Source: Nocardioides daejeonensis (GTDB lineage Bacteria; Actinomycetota; Actinomycetes; Propionibacteriales; Nocardioidaceae). From it: 64,000 bases of DNA. Positions 9,886 to 19,037 of this stretch are shown piece by piece. How positions within the stretch are numbered: position 1 is the first letter of the stretch; the number at the start of each line of letters is the position of its first letter. The stretch is from the NCBI RefSeq assembly GCF_003194585.1, contig NZ_QHKZ01000001.1, positions 868,001-932,000 on the forward strand. Reading direction: 5' to 3'. The translations under genes and the position numbers were made by a program. The notes below the pieces were generated by a model that worked only from the letters and a program-made list of their open reading frames with translations, did no database searches and was not told the origin of the DNA.

Positions 9886-9920
9886 GCGCCCCCGCTCACC
9901 GATAGGCGAGGCGGGGGCGC
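9886..9920. terminator. Hairpin terminator between gap and rsh
   Basis: GCGCCCCCGC (9886-9895) and GCGGGGGCGC (9911-9920) form a perfect 10-bp stem, just after the gap stop codon and upstream of the rsh promoter. It would end gap transcription and lets rsh have its own promoter. Confidence 0.7.
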
Positions 9921-9940
9921 GCGGGGCAGCGAGCCGGCCG

Positions 9941-11377
9941 TCAGTCCTGCGGGAAGAGCGGGTACTCGACGCCCGAGATGTGCTGGACGGCACGCACGAC
10001 CTGGCAGGAGTAGCCGAACTCGTTGTCGTACCAGAGGTAGACGATCGCATTCTTCCCGTTCACGATCGTCGCGTTGGCGTCGACGATGCTGGCGTGCCGG
10101 GAGCCGACGAAGTCGGTGGAGACGGCGTCGCTGGAGGTGGTGAAGTCGATCTGCCGCTTCAACGGCGAGTGCAGGGAGACCTCGCGCAGGTACTGGTTGA
10201 GCTCCTCGCGCGTCGTCTCCTTCGCCAGGTCGAGGTTGAGGATCGCCATCGAGACGTCCGGCGTCGGGACCCGGATCGCCGATCCGGAGATGTGCGCCTC
10301 GAGCTCCGGGAGCGCCTTGGCGATGGCGGAGGCGGCCCCGGTCTCGGTGAGCACCATGTTGAGCGGTGCCGAGCGGCCACGCCGGTTGCCCTTGTGGAAG
10401 TTGTCGAGCAGGTTCTGGTCGTTGGTGAACGAGTGCACCGTCTCGACGTGTCCTCGCACGATGCCGAACTCGTCGTTGATCGCCTTGAGCGGCGGCACGA
10501 TCGCGTTCGTCGTGCAGCTCGCGCAGGAGATGACGGTGTCGTCGCCGTCGACGGTGTGGTGGTTGACGCCATGCACGATGTTCTTGACGTCGCCCTTGCC
10601 CGGCGCGGTGAGCACGACCTTCGCGATGCCCGGCCGCAGATGCTTGGAGAGCCCCTCGCGGTCACGCCACTTGCCGGTGTTGTCGATCAGGATCGCGTCC
10701 TTGATGCCGTACTCGGTGTAGTCCACCTCGGACGGGTCGTTGGAGTAGATGACCTTGATCGCGTTGCCGTTGGCGCAGATCACGTTCTCGTCAGCGTCGA
10801 TGTGGATCGATCCGTTGAACTGGCCGTGGATCGAGTCGCGGCGCAGCAGCGAGGCCCGCTTCATCAGGTCGTCCTCGGAGCCCTTGCGGACCACGACAGC
10901 GCGCAGCCGCAGGCCGTTGCCCGAGCCGGCCTTCTCGATCAGCAGCCGTGCCAGCAGCCGGCCGATCCGCCCGAAGCCGTAGAGCACCACGTCGGTCGGT
11001 CCCTCGCGCACGACCTTGTTGTCACCGAGGGCCCCGGCGACGGCGTCCTTGGTGAACTCCTCGACGCTGAGGCCACGCTCGTCCTTGGCATAGGCGATGG
11101 CCAGCTGCCCGATGTCGATGCGGGACGGACCGAGGTCCAGCTCGGCGAGGGCATTGAGGATCGGGGACGTGTCCTCGATGGCGAGCTCGCGGTCCTCGAT
11201 CTGGCGCACATAGCGGTGCGTCTTGAGGATGCTGATCACGGACTTGTTCACCAGCGACCGGCTGTGCACCAAGATGGTGACGTCCCGCTCGCGGTAGAGC
11301 CGTCCGATCACCGGGATCATCGCTTCGGCCAGGGCCTCGCGGCGCTGCCAGATTTCAAAGTGGTCCGACGTCGACAC
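9941..11377 (-). CDS. gap: Glyceraldehyde-3-phosphate dehydrogenase, long form
   Basis: This 478-residue protein is a GAPDH with an N-terminal extension of about 125 residues compared with the usual 335-residue enzyme. The nucleotide-binding motif YGFGRIGRLL is at residues 133-142 and the catalytic Cys is in SCASCTTNA near residue 290. Partner residues are in HSFTNDQNLLDNFHKG and in the C-terminal WYDNEFGYS. Enzymes of this long class occur in several bacteria beside a standard gap gene; whether this one runs in the glycolytic or gluconeogenic direction, and with NAD or NADP, is not evident. The extension has no recognised domain. It lies between apt and rsh, which are often adjacent elsewhere. 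Confidence 0.92.
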   Translation of the reverse strand: MSTSDHFEIWQRREALAEAMIPVIGRLYRERDVTILVHSRSLVNKSVISILKTHRYVRQIEDRELAIEDTSPILNALAELDLGPSRIDIGQLAIAYAKDERGLSVEEFTKDAVAGALGDNKVVREGPTDVVLYGFGRIGRLLARLLIEKAGSGNGLRLRAVVVRKGSEDDLMKRASLLRRDSIHGQFNGSIHIDADENVICANGNAIKVIYSNDPSEVDYTEYGIKDAILIDNTGKWRDREGLSKHLRPGIAKVVLTAPGKGDVKNIVHGVNHHTVDGDDTVISCASCTTNAIVPPLKAINDEFGIVRGHVETVHSFTNDQNLLDNFHKGNRRGRSAPLNMVLTETGAASAIAKALPELEAHISGSAIRVPTPDVSMAILNLDLAKETTREELNQYLREVSLHSPLKRQIDFTTSSDAVSTDFVGSRHASIVDANATIVNGKNAIVYLWYDNEFGYSCQVVRAVQHISGVEYPLFPQD

Positions 11378-11417
11378 GTTGACTTCTACCTCGGGTTCTC
11401 GTGGATGTTGGGAAGGA

Positions 11418-11954
11418 TCAGACCCGGAGCAGCGAGGTCAGCGGGAGGTCTCCCACCGCGTCGCGTCCCGGAAGAAAACTGAGTTCGATGAGTACGGCGA
11501 CCGCGTGCGCCACACCCTCGCTGCGGGCGATCAGCTCGCGGGTCGCCGCCACCGTGCCGCCGGTGGCGAGTACGTCGTCGACGAGCAGCACCCGCTCCCC
11601 CGGCGCGATCGCGTCGGTGTGCATCTCCAGGGTCGCCTCGCCGTACTCCAGCTCGTAGGAGATCGCATGGCACTGCCGTGGGAGCTTGCCCGCCTTCCGT
11701 ACCGGAACGAAGCCGACGCCCAAGGCCAACGCCACCGGCGCAGCCAGGATGAAGCCGCGGGCCTCCATGCCCACCACCTTGTCGACCACCACGTCGCCGG
11801 CTTCGTTCCGACCTGCCGCTGCCAGGTCGGACACCACCGCGGTGAACGCATCGTGGTCGGCCAGGACCGGGGTGATGTCCTTGAACATCACGCCGGGCTG
11901 GGGGTAGTCAGGAACGTCCTTGACCAGATCGGTCCAGACGCGGGTGACCGTCAC
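11418..11954 (-). CDS. apt: Adenine phosphoribosyltransferase
   Basis: This 178-residue type I phosphoribosyltransferase converts adenine and PRPP to AMP. The PRPP-binding motif is VLLVDDVLATGGT (about residues 124-136), preceded by the GMEARGFILA region typical of Apt and a DYPQPGVMFKDITP N-terminus. It starts with GTG 11954, four bases after the yajC stop, so the two are probably translated from one mRNA. In related genomes secD and secF usually lie between these two genes; here they are absent. Confidence 0.96.
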   Translation of the reverse strand: MTVTRVWTDLVKDVPDYPQPGVMFKDITPVLADHDAFTAVVSDLAAAGRNEAGDVVVDKVVGMEARGFILAAPVALALGVGFVPVRKAGKLPRQCHAISYELEYGEATLEMHTDAIAPGERVLLVDDVLATGGTVAATRELIARSEGVAHAVAVLIELSFLPGRDAVGDLPLTSLLRV

Positions 11955-11958
11955 CCGA

Positions 11959-12264
11959 TCACCCGTCCTGCTCGGGCGCTTCCTCGGGCTGTTGCTGCCC
12001 CAGGACCTCCCCGGCGAGTCCGGCCACAGCGGGACGGATCACGGTGACCACGACGCCGTCGGCGATCTGTAGGCGCACGAGGTCGCCCTCGAACGCCTGG
12101 ATGACGCCGACGATGCCGCTCTGCGTCAACACGCGGTCGCCGACCTCGAGACTGCGCTGCATCTCGCGGAGGGCCTTCTGCCGCTTCGACGCCGGACGGA
12201 TCATCAACAGATAGAAGATCGCGAAGATCGCGATGATCGGGAGCAGTGAAACCAGCTCACCCAT
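11959..12264 (-). CDS. yajC: Preprotein translocase subunit YajC
   Basis: This 101-residue membrane protein has one N-terminal transmembrane helix (about 5-22) followed by the YajC signature IRPASKRQKALREMQRSLEVGDRV (residues about 22-45) and an acidic C-terminal tail. YajC is an accessory subunit of the SecDF-YajC complex that helps protein export. The start is ATG 12264. It follows ruvB, as is usual, but the expected secD and secF do not follow it: the next gene, apt, begins 4 bp later. Confidence 0.95.
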   Translation of the reverse strand: MGELVSLLPIIAIFAIFYLLMIRPASKRQKALREMQRSLEVGDRVLTQSGIVGVIQAFEGDLVRLQIADGVVVTVIRPAVAGLAGEVLGQQQPEEAPEQDG

Positions 12265-12324
12265 GGTGGGTAGGACCTCTCAGCACATGTCGAGGGCAGA
12301 ACGACACAGGAGTCTAGCCTCAGA

Positions 12325-13386
12325 TCACTCGTTGAAGAGCATGGCGTCCGCCACGTCGCTCCGAGGCGGGGTCAGGCCGAGGTGCTCCCAGGCCAGCCGG
12401 GTCGCGACCCGGCCCCGCGGCGTACGGGCCAAGAAGCCGTTGCGGACCAGGAAGGGCTCGGCGACCTCCTCCACTGTCTCCCGCTCCTCGCCGACCGCGA
12501 CAGCGAGCGTGGAGAGGCCGACCGGTCCGCCGGCGAACCGCCGGCACAGCGCCTCCAGGACGCCCCGGTCGAGGCGATCGAGCCCCGAGGCGTCGACCTC
12601 GAAGAGCTCCAGCGCCCGCTGCGCGATGTCGAGCGTGACCAGGCCGTCGGCCCGGACCTGCGCGTAGTCGCGCACCCGGCGGAGCAGCCGGTTCGCGATC
12701 CGCGGCGTACCGCGGGAGCGCCCGGCGATCTCGCGGCTGCCGTCATCGGTCAGCTCGGTACGGAGCAGCCCGGCGCTGCGCCGCACGATGAGGTCGAGCT
12801 CATCGGGCTCGTAGAACTCGAGATGGCCGGTGAATCCGAACCGGTCGCGCAGAGGTCCGGGCAGCAGCCCTGCACGCGTGGTCGCGCCGACCAGCGTGAA
12901 CGCGGGTAGCTCCAGCGGGATCGCCGTCGCCCCCGGGCCTTTGCCGATCACCACGTCGACCCGGAAGTCCTCCATCGCCATGTAGAGCATCTCCTCGGCC
13001 GCCCGGGACATGCGGTGGATCTCGTCGACGAAGAGCACGTCTCCCTCGTTGAGCCCCGACAGGATCGAGGCCAGATCACCCGCGTGGGTGATGGCAGGGC
13101 CACTGGTCAGCCGCAGCGGAACCGTCATCTCGGCGGCGATGATCATCGCGAGGGTGGTCTTGCCGAGTCCGGGTGGACCGGAGAGCAGGACGTGGTCGGG
13201 GGTGCGCTGTCGCGCCTTCGCCGCGTCGAGAACCAGCCCGAGCTGATCGCGTACCCGCTGCTGGCCGACGACCTCGTCGAGGGTGCGCGGCCGCAACGCC
13301 GCCTCGGCGGCCCGCTCGGCGCCGTCCGCGTCGGCGTTCATCAAACGGTCGAGGTGCTCCTGCTCCGCGGTCTCGAAGTGATCCAT
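12325..13386 (-). CDS. ruvB: Holliday junction branch-migration helicase RuvB
   Basis: This 353-residue AAA+ motor drives Holliday junction branch migration with RuvA. The Walker A motif GPPGLGKTT is at residues 70-78 and Walker B is LFVDEIH near 120. The sensor region carries GATTRAGLL, and a C-terminal winged-helix domain includes RTPRGRVAT. The start is ATG 13386, 4 bp after the ruvA stop, so ruvC-ruvA-ruvB form a tight operon expressed from the LexA-type box upstream of ruvC. Confidence 0.98.
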   Translation of the reverse strand: MDHFETAEQEHLDRLMNADADGAERAAEAALRPRTLDEVVGQQRVRDQLGLVLDAAKARQRTPDHVLLSGPPGLGKTTLAMIIAAEMTVPLRLTSGPAITHAGDLASILSGLNEGDVLFVDEIHRMSRAAEEMLYMAMEDFRVDVVIGKGPGATAIPLELPAFTLVGATTRAGLLPGPLRDRFGFTGHLEFYEPDELDLIVRRSAGLLRTELTDDGSREIAGRSRGTPRIANRLLRRVRDYAQVRADGLVTLDIAQRALELFEVDASGLDRLDRGVLEALCRRFAGGPVGLSTLAVAVGEERETVEEVAEPFLVRNGFLARTPRGRVATRLAWEHLGLTPPRSDVADAMLFNE

Positions 13387-13390
13387 CCGC

Positions 13391-13993
13391 TCAGCCCTTC
13401 CTCAGGGCCTGCAGCGCAGCGCGGAGCAGGGCCGCGACGTCGGGAACATCGCCGGCCTCGGGCGCGACCAGCTCGACCGCCTGCTCGGCCTCCTTCGCCG
13501 ACCATCCGAGGCCGACCAGGCCCTGATGGACCTGGTCGCGCCACGGCGCCCCGGCGCCGGCTACCGATTGCCGCTGCGGGCCGCCGGTCGGGAGCACTCC
13601 GATCCGGTCCTTCAGCTCCAAGATGATGCGTTGTGCGCCCTTCTGGCCGATGCCCGGCACCTTCGTCAGCGTCTTGACGTCGTCGCCAGCCACCGCGACG
13701 CGCAGGTCGTCGGGACGGAAGACCGCGAGCATCGCCTGCGCCAGCTTCGGCCCGACGCCACTCGCGGTCTGCAGCAGCTCGAAGCACTGACGCTCGTCCT
13801 CGTCGAGGAAGCCGAAGAGGGTCAGCGAGTCCTCCCGCACCACCAGGGAGGTCGGCAGGACGGCGGGCTCCCCTACGCGCAGGGTCGAGATCGTGTGCGG
13901 CGTGCACTGCAGCGCCAGACCCACCCCGCCGACCTCCACGACCGCGTCGTTGAGACCGACGGCGGCGACGGTGCCGCGGACGAAGGCGATCAT
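13391..13993 (-). CDS. ruvA: Holliday junction DNA-binding protein RuvA
   Basis: This 200-residue protein binds the four-way junction and loads RuvB. It has the N-terminal OB domain ([23 protein letters not shown]), the helix-hairpin-helix pair ([14 protein letters not shown] and [13 protein letters not shown]) and a small C-terminal RuvB-contact domain. I chose ATG 13993 because it overlaps the ruvC stop by 4 bp (ATGA) and gives the normal length; a longer open frame upstream is a ruvC shadow. Confidence 0.97.
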   Translation of the reverse strand: MIAFVRGTVAAVGLNDAVVEVGGVGLALQCTPHTISTLRVGEPAVLPTSLVVREDSLTLFGFLDEDERQCFELLQTASGVGPKLAQAMLAVFRPDDLRVAVAGDDVKTLTKVPGIGQKGAQRIILELKDRIGVLPTGGPQRQSVAGAGAPWRDQVHQGLVGLGWSAKEAEQAVELVAPEAGDVPDVAALLRAALQALRKG

Positions 13994-14541
13994 CGGCTGC
14001 CTGCCTGCGTCGCTGCCCGTACGCCGGCACCGCGGGCCTGCGCGACGGCAGCCTCGATCCGAGCCTGGGCTCCGCCTCGCCAGACATGGGTGATCGCCAG
14101 CGCCAGTGCATCCGCCGCGTCGGCCGGCTTCGGCACCGCATCGAGGCCGAGGATCCGAGCGACCATCGCTCCGACCTGGGCCTTGTCGGCGCGCCCGTTC
14201 CCCGAGACCGCGGCCTTCACCTCGCTCGGGGTGTGCAGGGCGACGGGCAGTCCGCGGCGCGCGGCACAGACGAGCGCGATACCGCTGGCCTGCGCCGTGC
14301 CCATGACCGTGCTGACGTCGGAGCGCGCGAAGACCCGTTCGACTGCCACGGCGTCGGGGCGATACTCGTCGAGCCAGGCATCGATGCCCTTCTCGATGGT
14401 CACCAGCCGGGTCGCTACCGGGATCTGCGCGGAGGTCCGGATGACGTTGACGTCCACAAGCCGCAACGGCCGACCCACCGAGCCGTCGACGACGCCGACC
14501 CCGCACCGGGTGAGCCCGGGATCGATCCCCATGACGCGCAC
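13990..14541 (-). CDS. ruvC: Crossover junction endodeoxyribonuclease RuvC
   Basis: This is a 183-residue RNase H-fold resolvase that cuts Holliday junctions. The first catalytic Asp is in [11 protein letters not shown] near the N-terminus, further acidic residues are in VAVERVFA and the C-terminal pair is in [15 protein letters not shown] 14541 is the preferred start because AGGAGG lies 7 nt before it; the longer form from 14559 would start inside the ribosome binding site. A CGAAC-N4-GTTCG palindrome lies 20 bp upstream, so the operon is probably SOS-induced. Confidence 0.96.
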   Translation of the reverse strand: MRVMGIDPGLTRCGVGVVDGSVGRPLRLVDVNVIRTSAQIPVATRLVTIEKGIDAWLDEYRPDAVAVERVFARSDVSTVMGTAQASGIALVCAARRGLPVALHTPSEVKAAVSGNGRADKAQVGAMVARILGLDAVPKPADAADALALAITHVWRGGAQARIEAAVAQARGAGVRAATQAGSR

Positions 14542-14560
14542 GCGTCCACCTCCTGGCATC

Positions 14561-14574
14561 CGAACACATGTTCG
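14561..14574. promoter_or_regulatory. LexA (SOS) box upstream of ruvCAB
   Basis: CGAACacatGTTCG is a perfect CGAAC-N4-GTTCG palindrome, the core of the LexA operator in Gram-positive and actinobacterial genomes. It lies between the end of the yebC region and the ruvC start, at the expected promoter position. Confidence 0.8.
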
Positions 14575-14656
14575 TACCTCAACCTAACAACAGCCCCGGG
14601 GCCGCAGCGTCGCGACACGCGCGACCATGGGAGTCGGGCCGCGGCCGTGGTACGCA

Positions 14657-14693
14657 AACCGCCCGCCTCCCGGTACGCGGGAGCCGGGCGGTT
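14657..14693. terminator. Terminator hairpin after yebC
   Basis: A 16-bp stem with one mismatch (AACCGCCCG... and ...CGGGCGGTT) lies 15 bp after the yebC stop. It separates yebC from the SOS-regulated ruvC promoter. Confidence 0.7.
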
Positions 14694-14707
14694 CGTGTCG
14701 ATCGGGC

Positions 14708-15472
14708 TCAGGCGTCGAGCTCCGCCATCACGTCGTCGGGCACGTCGACGTTGGTGAAGACGTTCTGTACGTCGTCCAGGTCCTCGAGCGCGTCGACGAG
14801 CCGGAAGACCTTGCCTGCCGCCTCGGCGTCGACGGGGATCTCCATGCTGGCCACGAACTCCACGTCTGCGGAGTCGTAGTCGATGCCCGCCTCCTGGAGC
14901 GCCGTGCGGACCGCCACCATGTCGGTCGCCTCGCTGAGCACCTGGAACGCCTCGTCGAGATCGTTGACGTCCTCGGCGCCGGCCTCGAGGGTGGCCTCGA
15001 GCACGTCGTCCTCGGCCACCTCCCGGCTCTCCTGAGCCTTGGTGACCATGACGACGCCCTTGCGGGTGAAGAGTCGGGAGACCGATCCCGGGTCGGCCAT
15101 GGTGCCGCCGTTGCGGTTCACCGCGGTCCGCACCTCCATGGCCGCGCGGTTCTTGTTGTCGGTCAGGCACTCGACGAGGAAGGCGACGCCCTGCGGTCCG
15201 TAGACCTCGTACATGATCGTCTCGTAGTTGACGCCGCCGCCCTCGAGACCGCCGCCGCGCTTGACCGCGGAGTCGATGTTCTTGTTGGGGACCGACTGCT
15301 TCTTGGCCTTCTGGATGGCGTCGTAGAGCGTGGGGTTGCCGGAAGGGTCAGGACCACCCATCTTCGCTGCGATCTCGATGTTCTTGATCAGCTTGGCGAA
15401 GAGCTTGCCGCGCTTGGCATCGATCGCGGCCTTCTTGTGCTTGGTGGTCGCCCACTTGGAGTGGCCAGACAT
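14708..15472 (-). CDS. YebC/PmpR-family regulatory or translation protein
   Basis: This 254-residue protein of the YebC family begins [28 protein letters not shown], the family signature, and has a central [18 protein letters not shown] motif. Members were long annotated as transcriptional regulators; some relieve ribosome stalling at proline runs. I cannot choose between roles from sequence. The true start is ATG 15472 with AAGGA upstream; a longer frame extends into pdxT on the same strand but is not coding. It sits between pdxT and ruvC, the classical actinobacterial arrangement. Confidence 0.95.
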   Translation of the reverse strand: MSGHSKWATTKHKKAAIDAKRGKLFAKLIKNIEIAAKMGGPDPSGNPTLYDAIQKAKKQSVPNKNIDSAVKRGGGLEGGGVNYETIMYEVYGPQGVAFLVECLTDNKNRAAMEVRTAVNRNGGTMADPGSVSRLFTRKGVVMVTKAQESREVAEDDVLEATLEAGAEDVNDLDEAFQVLSEATDMVAVRTALQEAGIDYDSADVEFVASMEIPVDAEAAGKVFRLVDALEDLDDVQNVFTNVDVPDDVMAELDA

Positions 15473-15488
15473 GGTGTCCTTCTTCCGG

Positions 15489-16124
15489 TCAGTTCGGTCG
15501 TCGGTCCGACGCGGCGGGCAGGGTCTCCTCGACCAGATCGACGAACAACCGGTGTGCCCAGGTGTCCTGCCCGATCTCGGGGTGAAAGGACATCGCCATG
15601 AGCCGGCCTTGCCGGACCGCAACGATCCTACCCGCGGCGTCCCCGTAGGCCGGGTCGGCGTCGACACGTGCGAGCACCTCGACCCCCGGCCCGACCTCCT
15701 CGACCCAGGGCGCCCGGATGAAGACCGCCGGCACCCGTTGGTCGAGGCCCGTGACGCTGAGACGCGTCTCGAAGGAGTCCACCTGGCGACCGAACGCGTT
15801 GCGGCGCACCGTCATGTCCAGGCCGCCGATCGTCTCCTGGTCGATGGTGCCGTCCACCACCCGGTCAGCCAGCATGATCATGCCTGCGCAGGTGCCGAAG
15901 ACGGGCATGCCGCCCTTGACCCGCATCCGCAGCGGCTCGAGCAGGTCGAAGATCCGGGCCAGCTTGCCCATCGTGGTCGACTCACCGCCAGGGATCACCA
16001 GGCCGTCACATCGCTCCAGCTCCGCCGGCCGGCGGACGCCGAACGCCTCCACCCCGAGCTCACCGAGCGCCTGCAGATGCTCCCGGACGTCGCCTTGGAG
16101 CGCGAACACACCGATCCTGGTCAT
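15489..16124 (-). CDS. pdxT: Pyridoxal 5'-phosphate synthase glutaminase subunit
   Basis: This 211-residue class I glutamine amidotransferase supplies ammonia to PdxS for de novo PLP synthesis. The sequence shows [13 protein letters not shown] at the start, [14 protein letters not shown], the nucleophile Cys in VFGTCAGMI (about residue 78) and the His-Glu pair in SFHPEIG near the C-terminus. The start is ATG 16124: a TACGAT -10 box ends 7 bp upstream, so the mRNA is probably leaderless. Its partner pdxS is not adjacent but lies 3 kb away behind four other genes. Confidence 0.96.
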   Translation of the reverse strand: MTRIGVFALQGDVREHLQALGELGVEAFGVRRPAELERCDGLVIPGGESTTMGKLARIFDLLEPLRMRVKGGMPVFGTCAGMIMLADRVVDGTIDQETIGGLDMTVRRNAFGRQVDSFETRLSVTGLDQRVPAVFIRAPWVEEVGPGVEVLARVDADPAYGDAAGRIVAVRQGRLMAMSFHPEIGQDTWAHRLFVDLVEETLPAASDRRPN

Positions 16125-16169
16125 GTCTCGCATCGTAGTGTCGCCGGGGCAGGCCTCGGAGCGTCGTCC

Positions 16170-16175
16170 TACCCT
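16170..16175 (+). promoter_or_regulatory. Probable -10 box of the nitronate monooxygenase gene
   Basis: TACCCT ends 6 bp before GTG 16182, the leaderless spacing. It lies back to back with the pdxT promoter (TACGAT on the minus strand), so the two genes share a very short divergent promoter region. Confidence 0.35.
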
Positions 16176-16181
16176 CGACAC

Positions 16182-17189
16182 GTGCGTGCACTCGATCGTC
16201 CCTCCCCCGTCGTCGCGGCCCCCATGGCCGGCGCCTCGACCCCGGCCCTCGCCGCGGCGGTCACCGACGCCGGCGGCCTGGGGTTCCTCGCAGCCGGCTA
16301 CCTCACAGCCGACGCCATGGGCGCCGAGATCGCTGCCTATCGCGCGCTCACCGGCGGCCCGGTGGCCGTCAACCTCTTCACCCCGCAGACCGATCGCAGC
16401 GCGGAGCTGGCCGACCGGATCACGGCTCATCGCGCAGCGCTCTCGGAGACTGCCTCCCGATACGGGACCACGCCAGGTAGGCCACGGTTCGACGACGACG
16501 CCTTCGCCGAGAAGCTCACCCGTCTGGTTGCCGACCCGGTCGAGCTGGTCACCTTCACCTTCGGCCCGGTCCCGCGATCGGCCGTCGAGGCGCTGCACAG
16601 CGCCGGCACCGCCGTGGGCTTCACCGTGACCTCGGCTCACGAGGCACGCGAGGCCGTCGTGCTCGGCGCAGACCTCCTGGTCGCCCAGGGCGCGACAGCA
16701 GGCGGTCACCGCGGGACCTGGCACCTCGCCGACAAGCCGAACGACGACGCGACCGTGGAGGTGCTTCGTGCCGTCCTCGACCTGGGGCTCCCCGTCATCG
16801 CGAGCGGTGGTGTCGCAGAGAGCGCAGACGTAGACCGGCTCGTGGAGGCCGGCGCGGCCGCGGTCGCCGTCGGCACGCTCTTCCTCGTGGCGGAGGAGAG
16901 CAAGACACCCCTCCCGCACCGCGAGGCGTTGACCGGCCCGCCTCGCGAGGCGGTCGTGACCCGAGCCTTCAGCGGCCGGTGGGCACGAGCGCTCGCCAAC
17001 GAATTCACGCGCACCCACGAGGCGACCGCGGTGGCGGCGTACCCGAACCTGCACCACCTGTCCCGACCGATCCGGACCGCGGCGGCGCAGGCCGGCGACC
17101 CGGAGGCGATGGCACTCTGGGCCGGAGCCGGCCACCGCTCCGCCCTGTCGGGCCCGGCTGCCGAGATCCTGGCTCGCCTGACGCCCTGA
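16182..17189 (+). CDS. Nitronate monooxygenase (2-nitropropane dioxygenase family)
   Basis: This 335-residue FMN-dependent TIM-barrel protein of the NMO family oxidises alkyl nitronates, a detoxification of propionate-3-nitronate. It shows the N-terminal [18 protein letters not shown], the FGPVP motif, the Gly-rich phosphate loop [12 protein letters not shown] with the conserved His, and [10 protein letters not shown] followed by [11 protein letters not shown]. The start is GTG 16182, based on the promoter spacing; longer readings overlap pdxT. It is the only plus-strand gene in this region and has no obvious functional tie to the PLP genes. Confidence 0.9.
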   Translation: MRALDRPSPVVAAPMAGASTPALAAAVTDAGGLGFLAAGYLTADAMGAEIAAYRALTGGPVAVNLFTPQTDRSAELADRITAHRAALSETASRYGTTPGRPRFDDDAFAEKLTRLVADPVELVTFTFGPVPRSAVEALHSAGTAVGFTVTSAHEAREAVVLGADLLVAQGATAGGHRGTWHLADKPNDDATVEVLRAVLDLGLPVIASGGVAESADVDRLVEAGAAAVAVGTLFLVAEESKTPLPHREALTGPPREAVVTRAFSGRWARALANEFTRTHEATAVAAYPNLHHLSRPIRTAAAQAGDPEAMALWAGAGHRSALSGPAAEILARLTP

Positions 17190-17225
17190 CACTCGGGGCC
17201 CGGCTCCCGGCATCGGTCCGAACGG

Positions 17226-17639
17226 TCAGGCGGCTGCGGTGGTCGGGCCGATCTCGACCACCGCGTCACGGGTGGCGAGGAAGACGGCCACCAGGCGACC
17301 CCCGAGGCTGTCCCGCAGGTAGGACGCCCACGCCACGTCGCCCTCACTCGGCGGCACGTCCCCGAGGCGACCGAGCGCAGCGACCACGCGGGCACCACTC
17401 TCGTCGAGCATCGCCGCGAACTGCTCGAGGAAGTCGCCGCCACCCTCCCCTGGGCGGTGCCCGGCCATCTCGCTGATCACGATCGGTTGCAGCATCCGGA
17501 GCTCGCTGTCGAGCACGAGCAGGGCGAGGCAACCCGCGCTCTTAGCCTCGTCGCTGACGAAGAGGTCGACGATGTCGGGCAGCAGGTCAGGGGTGAGCGA
17601 ACGGTCGCTCCAGTCGTCGGGCAGGTCCTGAAATGTCAT
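17226..17639 (-). CDS. Conserved hypothetical protein, 137 residues
   Basis: The product is acidic and soluble, with no signal peptide or membrane segment. It begins MTFQDLPDDWSDRSLTPDLLPDIVDLFV and resembles a compact alpha/beta protein; I recognise no catalytic motif. It converges on the nitronate monooxygenase gene and is followed upstream by another minus-strand hypothetical gene. Codon use matches the genome, so it looks like a real backbone gene of unknown role. Confidence 0.65.
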   Translation of the reverse strand: MTFQDLPDDWSDRSLTPDLLPDIVDLFVSDEAKSAGCLALLVLDSELRMLQPIVISEMAGHRPGEGGGDFLEQFAAMLDESGARVVAALGRLGDVPPSEGDVAWASYLRDSLGGRLVAVFLATRDAVVEIGPTTAAA

Positions 17640-17727
17640 GGCGACGAGGGTGCCGTGGATCGCCGACGGCCGCAGAACTTATCCACAGGGGCGCGCCGCG
17701 CCGCTTCGCCTGCCGTTCAGGCTGCTC

Positions 17728-18270
17728 TCAGAGCCGGCGCCGCCAGTGCGCCGCCACCTCGATCCGGCCCTCGTCGAAGTGGGCGTCGAGACCGTGCCGG
17801 GCGAAGATCGCCACGACCTCGTCGAGCAGCTCGTCCCCGGGTGCGGCATTGGCCGTGTCAGCGTGCCACAGGTTGATCTCGAGCATCCCGTGGTCGATCG
17901 CGTGCCAGACGTCGGGTGCCGTGAACCAGACGATGCCGCGCCCACCGGGAGACCGCTCCAGCTCCGCCTTGGCACTCCAGTGATCGGCGACCCCCTGAAG
18001 GACTCGCACGCCTTGCTGCTCGCAGGTCGCAAAGGCCTCCTCCAGGAGGTCGTAGTCGGTGCGCCTCGACCAGGACTCCTGCTCAGCAAGCGCATCGCGG
18101 CGGGCCTCCTCCAGCCAGGCGGCCGCCAGGCGGCCGGAATCTCGCCTGGGCACCAGCCGCTCGATCGCGTCCGCGAGCTCCTGGCGGACGTCCTCCGGTG
18201 AGCCCAGGCCCGCGCGCACCAGAAGTCTCGCCAGGTCGCGCAACTCGTCTTCCGGCGTACTCCGTCGCAT
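17728..18270 (-). CDS. DUF6891-like hypothetical protein
   Basis: This soluble protein of about 180 residues begins MRRSTPEDELRDLARLLVRAG. The middle part (RTDYDLLEEAFATCEQQGVRVLQG) and the C-terminal half (ATFARHGL-like, EVAAHWRRR) recall the DUF6891 family, but that match is from memory of its pattern. I chose ATG 18270, preceded by AGGAG; another ATG 18 bp upstream (18288) overlaps the stop of the next gene. No function is known. Confidence 0.65.
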   Translation of the reverse strand: MRRSTPEDELRDLARLLVRAGLGSPEDVRQELADAIERLVPRRDSGRLAAAWLEEARRDALAEQESWSRRTDYDLLEEAFATCEQQGVRVLQGVADHWSAKAELERSPGGRGIVWFTAPDVWHAIDHGMLEINLWHADTANAAPGDELLDEVVAIFARHGLDAHFDEGRIEVAAHWRRRL

Positions 18271-18281
18271 TGCTCTCCTGA

Positions 18282-19037
18282 TCATAGGTAGGGCGCGCCC
18301 TCCGGCGGGTCCGTGCAGCTGCCGAGCCAGCCAACCGACCGCTCGCAACCGATGTTGCTGAGGACCGTCTCACCGAACACCGAAAACACCACATAGGCAT
18401 CGGCAGTCAGCGGCTCGTCGACGATCATCTCGACGCGGGTCGCGCCGTCGTCATTCGGGACCGGCAACGCGCAGGAGACGTCACCATGTGACGACTTGCC
18501 CTGCCGGCCGACCCACCGCAGCGCCATCGCGTAGCCATCGGCGTCGATCTCCCCCAGCCGCAGGTCCACAACATCGTAGATCGGCTCATAGCAGGTGCGC
18601 TCTGACTCGCTCAGCCGGCCCTTCAGGAGCGCCGCCGCATCTGCCACGGTGCTGCGCCCGCTCGGCAGGGCATAGATCTCGCGGACCATGGGTTCGCACG
18701 CCTGCTGATAGCGGACGACAACCCCCTGCTCCCCGTCCCCGTCGCTGTAGCGCGGGCGGACCTCGCAGTTGACCGAAGACCAGGAGCGCACCGGTGAACC
18801 CAACGGCGCGAGCGCTGACCGGGCAGTCTCCGCGCGCTGAAGGGCCGCTGTCCGTTGATCAGCAACCTGATCGACCAGTTGTGCAGCGTCCCGCTTGTGC
18901 AGCACGGTAGCAACCGGACCGGGCACGTAGACGAAGAGAGCCAGCGCCGCAGTGACGCCGACGGTCCAGGCGAGCAGTCGGCGTGGCGAGGTGCGCGACC
19001 CTTCCGAGACGTCGCGCTCCTCGCCCGAGTCGGTCAC
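18282..19037 (-). CDS. Membrane-anchored hypothetical protein
   Basis: This 251-residue protein has a polar N-terminus of about 20 residues and one transmembrane helix (about 22-42, [20 protein letters not shown]). The rest, about 200 residues, is probably extracytoplasmic. Cysteines at VNCEVR, QQACEP, RTCYEP, VSCALP, IGCERS and GSCTDP suggest disulfides. GTG 19037 overlaps the pdxS stop by 4 bp (GTGA), so it is translationally coupled to pdxS. I find no family and no evident reason for the coupling. Confidence 0.7.
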   Translation of the reverse strand: MTDSGEERDVSEGSRTSPRRLLAWTVGVTAALALFVYVPGPVATVLHKRDAAQLVDQVADQRTAALQRAETARSALAPLGSPVRSWSSVNCEVRPRYSDGDGEQGVVVRYQQACEPMVREIYALPSGRSTVADAAALLKGRLSESERTCYEPIYDVVDLRLGEIDADGYAMALRWVGRQGKSSHGDVSCALPVPNDDGATRVEMIVDEPLTADAYVVFSVFGETVLSNIGCERSVGWLGSCTDPPEGAPYL

